From positions 9,424,001 through 9,488,000 of the forward strand of contig NC_061459.1 of the NCBI RefSeq assembly GCF_022581195.2: a DNA stretch of 64,000 bases. The letters run 5' to 3'. Made by a program: the position numbers and the translations under genes. The notes under the pieces were generated by a model, which was not told the origin of the DNA, did not search any database, and saw only the letters and a list, made by a program, of their open reading frames with translations. Below, one piece after another: positions 1 through 10,800 of the stretch. Numbering within the stretch: position 1 is the first letter of the stretch; the number at the start of each line of letters is the position of its first letter. This DNA is from Helicoverpa zea. Taxonomy: Eukaryota; Arthropoda; Insecta; Lepidoptera; Noctuidae.

Positions 1-2250
1 ACATATGTGATGTGATAAATATTTTCCTCATTTCGTACTCGTAAGGTTTTTTCTGGTGATGCCTCTCTGTATAAATATGATTGACAAAACTTGGAATAGC
101 TACTTGGGACACTCTTATGGTCATGCAACTCTCAAAAGTAGAAAAAATCAAGGCTGAATCACGATTCGTTCGAGGTCGTCGTTCTGGTAATGGGTCCAGG
201 TGTCCCCTCCCATTTTTTTTCAGTTCCTATTTTCTTTAGACAGACTTATCACTCTCGGGTTATTGCAAAACTATATATCTAGGTGAAAAGCTTAACGAGC
301 AGTTTTTCTATCGGTTTCGACAATCTTTAATCACTGTCAGGTCATATAACAATAAAATGTCGTGTATCTTATTATGGGAAAATAATTTTAAATTAACGGT
401 CACAGTCCATAGTCTATTATTTTACTCACGACAACGATTAAATCATTTAGAGCAGACTTTATCTTATCTCCATCAATTGCTCTAGGTAAACATATATCAT
501 ACCTTAAGGTAAAGTCTATTAGTATCCGGTATTTCATAATTTTAATCAACATAAATCTTTTGATATGGGTCATTTAATCGACATACTATTGGCACGTGTT
601 CCGATTGATTTCTGGAAGCATACTTTTTTCTGCATATCATCCTGACAAGGTGGTTAAAATAGGTATCTCAGAATCGTTGTACTATCATCTTATCATTTCG
701 TCATCAACCATCATTGCCCATCGTGACCAAGATCTTTGAAACAAGGACAACATGGAATCTTAACGAAGTTATCGAAGGTTTATGTAAGGGTCAAGGGCTT
801 GATGGAGAAGGTGATGGATACGGTACTGCTCCGAATAGATACTATCACAGATTACATAAAAAGTCTACGTACTCAGGTTCTATTGAAACCACACGCTGTA
901 TCGAAGTAAATTCCTATAATTTCCCATCATTAGAGGGAATGCGGCATATACATAGGTCCTACTTCATACGGCTGTGATTAATATTTTTTGCAAAATTAAC
1001 AGATGTTAAGGTAATTGATTACGACATGATTTCCGATTCTAAGAAATGTAGAAAGCGTTTGTATACTTGGTAGTTCTAAGTTCGTAACGTCTTGGTGAAC
1101 TCGATATAACATACTTAATTTTATCACACAGATGTAATTGAGTCTGCAACCCAACTGATAAGTTTTAACTGGGGCGTGCAAACTCATAAAGTAATGCACG
1201 CATGTACAACATATGAATTCAATCGTGTGTGCAATAATACTAAAAGAGAATACACGAAAGCCGTTCCGCTTTCTGTGTTAGCACGTTCTTCCGGCGAGTT
1301 GTATAATATAAACCCAACCAACCTGTTTTCGCATGCCTCCTGACCAGCCGGTGGGACGTAGTACTAGATCGCATTCTATATAAACCTTGTTCATGAGCTC
1401 ATAATCCAAATAGGTACTGGTACCAGAGTTCGCGAACCTTTACGGAAACCTCAAACATTTTGGAATAACAACAACCCTCTTCATCGACTTGATCTTTCTT
1501 ACAGTGATAATGGCAATGTCAAATGTTTCAGAGATGACTCAGAATAAATAAATTAATAACTACCACTATTTTACAAGACATACAGAGTATAAACGTATAA
1601 ATGCTCCAAGACATTGCTTTATTATAAGATAACTTCACTTAAGTGCTGCCCAAATTGTTGTGTATTATTTCGGCTTCCGTCTAAGTAAACAATGCATCAA
1701 TTATAGTCTTCTCGGAAAAAATGAATAATTCAATTCACACACGACTCGCGTTGTATTCTGCCATGCGATTCTGTAACAAACACATCATCGATGCTAACTA
1801 CGACGAGTTCACAGATGTCGCATCGTAGACATCGTTTTTAAAAACAACGTTGATAAAAACCGTATTCGCTAAGCAAAAAAACTCGTCGACGATCTGACGA
1901 ACAACGATGACGGCTAAGATGTTTACAGTGTTGCCAAAATTCCATTTAAAGTATAATCGAGAAAATCTCGACTAACGTTTTTTGGCGTTATTTCGACATT
2001 TTAAATCAATGTAAATGCATAATATGTATGTTTAAAACACATTCTATTCGTTATGCAACGAATATTTAATTAATTATATCATTTTCGATATAGAAAATAA
2101 TGACTCAAATCTTTGACATTTGTTATAAGGTTATGTAGTATAATATATAGTCTGTGTCATTTCAAAACTTCAAAACCAAAACAAACATTTTGCTCATAAC
2201 TAGATTACAAGTTTATTTATTTAAATACGAGAATCGAGATTTCAAAGCTC
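1..2250. other. non-coding stretch, no gene recognised
   Basis: I see no exon with recognisable protein similarity here. The longest open frame (714-977, +) has no recognisable domain and no splice context that ties it to a neighbour. The sequence is AT-rich, with scattered GC-richer patches such as 1260-1380. It may be intergenic, or an intron of a gene that starts outside the window. Confidence 0.5.
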
Positions 2251-2253
2251 CAA

Positions 2254-3074
2254 ATGGCTTTAAGCGGTCAAGTGGACTTTAAAAAAAGTTGTACTCATAG
2301 CCAACGGCATTCTACTTGTCCTGTGTTTTAGTTTGGTTCCAAAACTATCGAAAGTAAGTACACAATACGTAACATTTATATTTTAATATACAATACAGTC
2401 TTTGTGAACTACGTCTATTAACTAAATATTTATCTTTTAGTATCTCGCAACGCACTGCCTTCGTTGAGTCAGCTGGAAGAGCTAGTAAGCTTTTTGGAAA
2501 GCAAACCATGTTTGATTATGATGGGCCATGCTCGTACTGCGAATGCGAGCATGCATGCATGATCCGAAAACAACAGCCCTAAACAGTGAAGTAGTGGGTG
2601 TATGAAAATATTGGAGCAGTGGTGTAAGGTTAGTAAACAATAATCATTTATGAACCTATATAGTGTGTGTTTACCGTTGCATTGAATCATGGTAAGTATA
2701 GTAGGTACTCTTCTACATTATGTTTTGTATGTATTAGGTACTAAATTAGTATTGACAGCAGGCAAATACAATGACTTTAGTCTATCCTTCAAATTCAATC
2801 ATAAATTGAAATTGCAACTGAAAGTTAAACCACACCAAGCAAATAGTTGTTCTATTTATTTTATATATTATATAGGTACACCATATAATTTTTGCTTGTG
2901 TTACAGTACTGGAAGGACAAAAAGGAGCAGTTCAGAGGAAGTCCAGTTCTAATGCAGCTGCGAGCCAACATGAAGAATTTGCCAGAACTCGGTGTAATCA
3001 AGTTAAAAATACATTCTATTATGCAAGGAATGTTTTGGAATCTGAATTTAGAAATAAATGCATGTTCATTATAA
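2254..3074 (+). CDS. possible small single-pass membrane protein, two exons, apparent frameshift in an A7 run
   Basis: Candidate exon 1 is 2254-2353, with ATG in the context CAAATGG and donor AAA|GTAAGTAC. Candidate exon 2 is 2907-3074, with acceptor TTACAG and stop TAA. An AATAAA at 3085-3090, 11 bp after the stop, supports a real 3' end. The ATG frame gives MALSGQVDFKK. After the seven-A run at 2281-2287, the frame that carries a hydrophobic segment (VVLIANGILLVLCFSLVPKL) is shifted by one base. With six A's, exon 1 would be a continuous 33-codon reading frame that joins exon 2 in phase 0. Exon 2 encodes a charged tail beginning YWKDKKEQFRGSP. The extra A could be a sequencing or assembly error, or a disabling mutation. 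I do not recognise the family. The alternative is that both exons are chance open frames. Confidence 0.35.
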
Positions 3075-3090
3075 AATACAAAATAATAAA

Positions 3091-4353
3091 AAGACATGAT
3101 GAATTAAAATATTGTTTTATTAATTCATGATTACAGAAAATTTCAGTATTTTTATAAAAATTACTTTGATACCTTCACACTATTGTGTAATGTTAAAAAT
3201 GTTTATATTACTATTTAACATACACAGGTAAAATACATATGTTTTGTTAGAAGGTGTCTACATAGTATTGTTTATTAAATAACTTCTAGCATGACATCCA
3301 CTGTCCAAGTCACTGCTAGAGTCCGGCTTGCTTATCAACCGGGTCACAGTTGCTTCTTACCTACCTCATACTTATCAATAATATCTGGATGGTTGATGGC
3401 ATCTAATGTATATTGTTGAGTCCTTGAGGCAGATGCTTGTGAGACATTGTTCTTGCAATGTCACATAGTATTATTTGGTACTTAAATCCCACTAACAAAA
3501 AATTTGACAGTACCTGCAAAAGGTGGATGGACAGTAAGTTTTAGGCACCTATCCACTGTACTGTATGATGATTTATATTATATTGATTAAGTGTAATATA
3601 TTGGTGCGGTTGCTAATTCCTCCTCGACGATTCGCCTTTGTTAGGAAAGGGGAAATCTCAGGAAATCTTCAGTTTCTATCAGTAGTTAGTGTTAGTAAAT
3701 CCATAATACGTATCACGGAGGCCTGACTTCTTATTTATTTAATTATCATGATGTTTAGTGTCTTCCAACGAAAAATCATACAGGAAAGACGAACTGCCAT
3801 CTAAAACATTAAAAATAGGCGCAAATGTTTCAGGGATTAAAGTACGATAAACAAATCATCATAAAAACATATTTTCACATTGCAATTTATTAAATAACTT
3901 GTTTTACTTACATTTTAATCGCCTTCATCCAAGAAAACATCCACAATTTACAAGCTTTTCGGTTTGACAGATAAAATCGAAGGCGAAGGCGAGGTTGTCG
4001 TTGCAGGCGAGGATGTTTCGTGTTGCTGAATACCGATTTTCATACATTTGGCACCAAATGTTAGTTCTATGTCACGCCGTCAACATCGTTGAGGCGCTAC
4101 GATCGCGCAATTTTAACTAATGAATACCGCCGAGTTTTCATCTGATGTTACAACGATGATTTCTTGGTTGTAAAGATGTTTTGCCTTAGTGAATCGCACC
4201 CCTGAGACTGCACATGTCATATAATAGGCCTCTGTTATGTTTACAAAGACCTTAATTAAGATTAACTTAACTTGTAGATGAAAACGTTATCATGTTCTGA
4301 TGAGAATCTTGATCGTCAACTTTCAGGCTAATTTCGAAATTAGAAATTACCTA
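3091..4353. other. non-coding stretch, nothing recognised
   Basis: I searched this stretch for the missing N-terminal exon of the downstream epoxide hydrolase and found no open frame ending in a suitable donor. There is a GC-richer patch around 3955-4095 with repeated GGCGA-type words. Nothing else stands out. Confidence 0.4.
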
Positions 4354-4761
4354 CTACCACGAAATATTTTTGCTAACATCTCGCTTAAACAAATTCGTTA
4401 TTTGCTTCTGGTACATTTCTACAACAAGCATATAATAACTATGACAAAAAGGCAAGAAGGTGGTAATTAAATATTTGTTTGGCAGATTTATTTGCAGTGC
4501 CATGTACGTCATCATGGCCGTTACATACTCCCAAAGTGGCCAAACGGTACAAAGTCTTACGTAAGCAACATAAGCCTTTGTAACTTCATTTGGCGCTACG
4601 AATTCCACTTCGTCATGGTCCAAAAGGTCATACATTCTGGTACCAAGGCCCAAGATTTGTGACTTGTATTTATTATAGTTAAAAAGGTTTAATGGAGTCG
4701 GGACTAAACTATCTCCGCTCCATATGAGATGGCAACCGGTATCAGGTGGATAAACAGTCAA
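4354..4761 (-). CDS. unrecognised 135-codon open reading frame
   Basis: This is a complete ATG-to-stop frame of 135 codons on the minus strand, long for an AT-rich stretch where stops are frequent. Its composition looks protein-like. It has mixed acidic and hydrophobic residues, for example YDLLDHDEVEFVAPNEV near residues 43-59 and a W/Y-rich stretch WPLWEYVTAMMTYM further on. I recognise no family. There is no obvious signal peptide, and no acceptor or donor that links it to other exons. It sits just upstream of, and antisense to, the first epoxide hydrolase exon I can see. It could be a single-exon gene, an exon of an unseen gene, a decayed transposon ORF or chance. Confidence 0.3.
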   Translation of the reverse strand: MTVYPPDTGCHLIWSGDSLVPTPLNLFNYNKYKSQILGLGTRMYDLLDHDEVEFVAPNEVTKAYVAYVRLCTVWPLWEYVTAMMTYMALQINLPNKYLITTFLPFCHSYYMLVVEMYQKQITNLFKRDVSKNISW

Positions 4762-4835
4762 CTAGGGTGCACTGATGATAAACTTTCTATTGTATCTAGT
4801 AGGTATGTTATAGTAATTTTATTATTTGCCCACAG

Positions 4836-7800
4836 GGAACAGTTTTACATTATGTTGAGAGTGGTGACCCTTCAAAGCCCCTGATGCTATTCCTCCACGG
4901 ATTCCCTGAATTTTGGTATTCATGGCGTCACCAAATTGTGGAGTTCCAAAAGGATTATTGGTAAGTTACAATCTAGTACTTTGGTTCTTCAGACTTATAG
5001 GATAAGCTTTAGCTATAATCATAGCACCATAGTTTTAAGAAATAATTATTGTTTTTATGATGAACCATTCAATACGTCCGGTGAATTACGTTGGAATAAG
5101 TACGCAAGTGTGCATAGTAACAAGTTGCGCACAGCTGGCTCTTAGAAGTAGCGCGCATTACCTACACAGTTAATTTTAGCTGTTTTTGTTTATTTTAACA
5201 CTTACGTCAGTACCACTCTTTTAAACCAGAGGAAAGTTGTTTGGTCTAAAATATTTACAGGAGAAACGAATATGATGATGACAAGGCTCATATGAAAAAA
5301 TTAGCGCTTGCAAGCAAATAATACATTCAGAAACCGTTATGACGATGTGGGGTCGTTTTGAGACCATAAACCACGAATGGAAAATAGCTTCGTGATCGCG
5401 CATAATTCACTGCCTACCCGTGAAAGGAGAATGCATCCGTTTTCTTGTATGTGCCATCATGCCCCACTTACCTGGAACATTCCTTGCAGGTGCATAGCTG
5501 TTGACATGAGAGGCTACGGTGATTCAGAAAGACCCGAAGGTGTGTCTTCATACAGGATGGAACTTCTGATTGAGGATGTTCGGGATCTTATTCGGCAATT
5601 AGGTAAAGTACGCTTCACATGCAATTTTATTATCATTGGACGAGACTGGTCATGTATTTCAAATGGAGATAAAACCACAAGTTACGTTAGCCGAGTTGCT
5701 TTAACCGTCAAATCCGTAGCGGACCCCAATCGGGGTCTGAACATCAATGTCACCGTAAGCTCGGTTTAGACCCCAATCGGGGTCTGCGAATCAGTCATAC
5801 ATTTTCCTAATTGTTTACGCTCATATTTATTTTCTTTCCAATCAAACCGCATTTGTGAGTACTAAATAAAATAATTAAATAAATTTAAATTATTTTTACG
5901 CATTCAAACCTTTCATATTTAGCATCCCGTTAGAAATATACCTTTTTAAAATCCAATCGTAATTACCGCGAATTCTGATCGAACTCGCCATGTTTGTTTA
6001 CATTAGTTGTTTTTTAAATTTGAAGACGCATAGACAAGATGGCGACGGTGATAGAAGTTTTGCATCGAATGATCCGATTCGTTAAAATAAAGAATCGATT
6101 TAATAATTTTATATTATTTGATATTATAATATTACTAAATTGCACTTTTGTATACTTATCATAATCTGAAAATAAATTAGGAAAAGTAAAATGACTTAAT
6201 TTATTTTGAAAAAAAAAAAAAATGCTAGAAAATCAGTGGTAGAAAATACGTTGTAGCCGGAATAAAAAAAATCTTCGGTTTTTAGGGTTTCTGAAGACGG
6301 CAAATGAAGACTTATTTATTTCTTCGGGTGTTTTATGTGCAGAATTCCTGTAGACCTGCCAAACTTAATGGCGATTCGTTACTTCCAACTTTTTAACTGA
6401 GCGGCAAAGCTATTTGACGAGAGCTGTAGTTAGGTGTAGTTATCGCAAAATTTTATGACGATTTTATTGTTTGAAAGGGAAAATAGGTAGTCGGAAGTGC
6501 TACTCGCTGTTCATCGAAAGTTGGTCCAAGATGGAAAGATGGCCGCCGCCGACTTATTTTTAACCGACTTCCCAAAAAGCGGAGGTTCTCAATTCGACCG
6601 TTTTTTTTTGTATGTTTGTTACGCGATTACTCAGCCATTTATTTATCGATTTTGATGATTCTTTTTTTGTTTGATAGCGTATACTTCCGAGGTGGTCCCA
6701 TTATCAGGTCAGGATCTGACGATGGAAACCTTGAGAAATCGAGGGCGACTTTCGAAAGTTGCAGAAATACATAGGGTGAAATCTTATCACTCAGGTGTTT
6801 GCCTGGTAGCACTATTCAACAGTGAAGGTTTTGAGCTGACCCGATGATGGAGACCAGTGAAGGTCGAGGGAACTCGACAACTGAATATAAACTTTCTCGT
6901 GTTTGGGCTTATATTATTCGTATTTACGAGGCCTCTGCAACAGTGAAGGTTTGGAGCTGACCTGATGATGGAGACCAGAGAAGGTCGAGGGAACTCGACA
7001 ACCGAACTTCTCTCGTCTCCATCATCAGGTCAGCTCTAAACCTTTACTGTTTCATAGTGTTATCAGACATACATCTGAGTGTCAAGTTATAACCTTATCT
7101 ATGCTTACAATTTTCGAGAGTTGCCCTCGATTTCTCAAGGTTTCCATCATCAGATCCTGGACCTAATAACAAATATGGGGACCCCTTTCGACCAAAAACA
7201 AGCATCCAAATTGAGAACCACCTCCTTTTTTGGGATTCGGTTAAAAATATTTGGTGACTTTAAAATCAATCAATTATTATTATTGTTTCTCATCATCAAA
7301 TAAGTACATGACTTTGGTAGTTACAAATTGCATTATATTTCAGAACGCCAGGCTTACCCTCCGCCGAAACAAAAATCTTAGAATTGTTGAGAAATAATAT
7401 AAGAATAAATTAAAATTCCGTAATAGGTAATAAAAATTCAATTAAAGTTAAAAATTATTACGAATGACGCAACACCAAAATAAATAATACATATAAAAAT
7501 TTAATGCTAAAAACTTTCATAACACTTAAATATCATTTTTCTTAACAACAAAAACAAATTGAACCTATAATTTAAAATTAATTAATAAAATTGGAATAAG
7601 TTGCTATTAAAAAAATATATATAAAATTGGTATTCGATTATTTATAATAAATATCCGATTTAGGTATCGAATGCACACCGCTGATTGAAAAAAAAAAAAA
7701 TACTCTATTCCAAATCTACTTCTTGTCTGTGACTTTGATCTTGTAAATTGTTCATTTTTATTGTGTATTTTATGTGCTGATTTTTTAGTTATTGAACATA

Positions 7801-10800
7801 AATAAGTGCACGAAATGTGTTGCAATAGATTGAAAATGTTATAAATATGACGTTTGTGTTGTGTTTGAGAAAGTGATGCAATTATTTATTGGTAAGTTTT
7901 CACCAAATTTGAAAGGCCTAACTTTTCGATAGACTTAAAAACACCGTAATTTTTATCTTTTTCTGAATTAACTGACCCCATTTGACCTTCGCACGTTGTT
8001 GTCAAATAAGTGAGCTCTAAAGTTATAGTTAAAATACTTCTGATCAGGCATTACGGACTTAGAATTCATGTGTTGAAAGTTAGTACAAATTTTTGACTTC
8101 CATGTCGCGATTCAAAATATCCCGCCGAATCAACGGTAAAGTCATATGTCAAAACCTTGTCGAGCAGAGGGGTTAAAGAGGTGCTTGCTAAATACATTTA
8201 AGTTTGTGATTGTGAATGCCATCTTATTATAAGTACCAATAACCATGAGGCTTATGAGTAGGTACGTTTATCTACCCTACATGGACTTGGTGGAGTTTAC
8301 TTTCTCTGCATTACCGAATTATTGCTTAAACAGTAAGGTCTATAGATTTTAAATGTTGTCTTGTTTGTTGATTTAAAGAGCGATGGTAAATTCTTGATTG
8401 CATAATTATCTCAACCACGATGCGTGGCTTGACCAGAATTTTAAGTTACCTTATTTTTATTGAATGTGTCTTGCACAAATATCGCATAAAGAGTCGTGCA
8501 GTTGTTGAAATAATGATATCATTGTATGCACTCTGTATTATATAATATATAAGTATGTAATTATATGTAGAGGGCATACGTACGCAAACTGCACGTAGGT
8601 TACGAGGTGCATAATGACCGTATAAAAATAAGTAGGTATGCACAAGTACGAGTAGATAGGCTACATAGGTAAATATCTATAAGACTTATATAATAACAAT
8701 GACTGCTTTTTGAAAGATTAAGAAAATAATCGATATACAATTTAATTTTTAGTATTTAGTAATGAAAATATTCCGAACTTTGTGTTTCAAGCAGAGACAG
8801 ATCTGTTATTTATCAGAGTCCAAAGTTTACCTACTATTAGTGTAGACTTTTAAAAATTCTAGCTTTTAGATAAATCAGATTGCATGTAGGTGAAATGATT
8901 AGCTTATCAAGAGAAAACTGATGAATAAGTCTGGTCAGAAGTCTGAAAGTCCAAAGTTCCCAAGTCCACGATAAAGAAGTTGAGATAAAACTTGATTTAC
9001 CATCGTCATAATCTTCAAAACATGTTTCACTGATCAAGGCTACAATTTATTACAGGTAGAGAAAAGACCATCTTGATCTCCCACGACTGGGGTGGTTTGG
9101 TCGCATGTGAATTCAGGAACAAGTACCCTGAAGTGTTGAATGGCTTGGTCATGCTTTCAAGTACCTCTAGGACTTCCTGGGCCCGCGAGATTTGGAGCAA
9201 CCCTGTCCAGAGGAAAGCTTCTTGGTAAGTTTTAACTAGACTTAAACACCTAATGAACACCGTCTTCATAAAAATAATTGCAATCAAATCAGAAGAGGCG
9301 GTTTCAAGTCGTGTGCTATCACAGCCTAAATGGGACAACGGCAATTGACTTCTTGATTGAATTTTCTTCGCTTGTAGGTCATTAATAAATGATACACTTT
9401 TACAAGATGACGTGAGATAGATAGGAAGGTATGGAAGAAGGAGACATACTGCGTCGACCCTAAATAGTTAATAGGGAGTTCTTCCTCTGCCTAGAATATT
9501 ATCCTTTTTGGCAGTCAGTCAGGTAAACACTATACAAAAGCTCTCCTGACAGAAAAGTGATATCTGCTTAGCTAGGTTCAACAGACTTGTTTGATTCTCC
9601 ACGGCTTCTGGTCTAAGAAACCTCGGGTAGGCCAGACTAAAGTGGTCGTTGATCAGATTCTATTTAGACTTGATATAAACGTTCAATTGCCTATCATAAA
9701 GAAATATGAATGACGAAGCATGGTAACACATGTAGGTATATCATTAATTTGTTTGATTTATACACATAGTATGCATGGTCACAGTACAAAGATCAAAAGA
9801 GAAATCATGACTGATCTTATTATGAGTGACGTACTGATTTACAAACCGTCCTTTTTTGGATTAAATAAAATTTTGCCTCTTGTGTGTGCCTCTTCCTTCC
9901 TATTGCAAAGCGAACTGGAATTTGCATAGATAGGACGAGGCCTGTAAGACGTAAATACTTACTAGCTTAATCTTCATTTTGATGAAGTCATCCAAAAATA
10001 ATTAAAGCAGTAGATATATATTTATCAAACCTACAAGGAAAACCGGCGTAGCTCTACTACTAGGTATGTATATAAAAGTCTGGAATGCTCTACAGAACCT
10101 TATGTTGCCTGTAACTCGGGGTTTTTTATACAATTAAAGAACGCAGTAAGTGCCTAGCGAAGTCCACATAAAATTATGTTACATCATAATATACATAGTA
10201 GGTACTTGAATGTGTGCCTTATGTCGAGAAACTATGGCCATATAGATCTTATAGTATATTTTTTGGGTTCGCGTCTATATGGCGTAAGTTAATTAATGAT
10301 GATGCTACAAAGCAGAGGCAGACGAAGAGTTTATGTTCATGGTCGAGAAACCTTGGAAGAAATGGAAGAGACGTAGTAAAGAATATTCCATCAGTAAGGC
10401 TTCCTCTTGGCTCCTAAGTGCCTATATCATTAATATAACTTTTACTTACCTACATAATTTTTAGTACCGCATACGGTGTTCCCAAAATTTTACAGAACGA
10501 TATTCAGACACGCCTAGGTCGACTTTGGTACCTACCCGCAGTCTAGTTGTTTCTGTATTTGACCTGGGTTTGCCTTTTTTCTATTTTCAGGTATGTATTC
10601 TTGTATCGCGCGCCAATGATAGCCGAGAAGATGCTCTCTATGAACGACCTGGGCTTTTACGAAACGTTCATGCTGTTCCCTGAGAAGAAAGCCACTGATG
10701 CTGAAGATATCGAGTGTTACAAATACTGGTTCCGCAAGACTTGTAAGTTCATTACTTAGTCTTTTTTTTACATTTCAATAGAGTAAGATTATAAAAAGCA

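Larger units (their letters stand above)
5701..8176 (+). mobile_element. TTAA-flanked non-autonomous element, copy 1 (piggyBac-like insertion signature)
   Basis: The left block (5701 to about 6559) and the right block (about 7533-8176) are nearly identical to the ends of a second copy at 21890-24238. In both copies the shared sequence stops at TTAA on each side, and the flanks are unrelated. TTAA target duplication is the hallmark of piggyBac-superfamily insertion. However, the outer bases (CCGTCAAATCC on the left; CCCCTCTGCTC read inward from the right) share only CC, so clear terminal inverted repeats are absent. I see no transposase frame. The left end carries two copies of the palindrome GACCCC-NNNN-GGGGTC. 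The middle differs completely between the two copies; here it contains a nested TIR element. The element lies in the sense orientation, as judged from its ATG-donor segment, within an intron of the epoxide hydrolase gene. Confidence 0.7.

Noticed and set aside
714..977. 87-codon plus-strand open frame
   Set aside because: No recognisable domain, no splice context and length compatible with chance.
4474..4560. Possible N-terminal epoxide hydrolase exon ending at TCTTAC|GTAAGC
   Set aside because: The phase-compatible frame (for example PKWPNGTKSY) does not resemble the family N-terminus, and the opposite strand holds a longer open frame.
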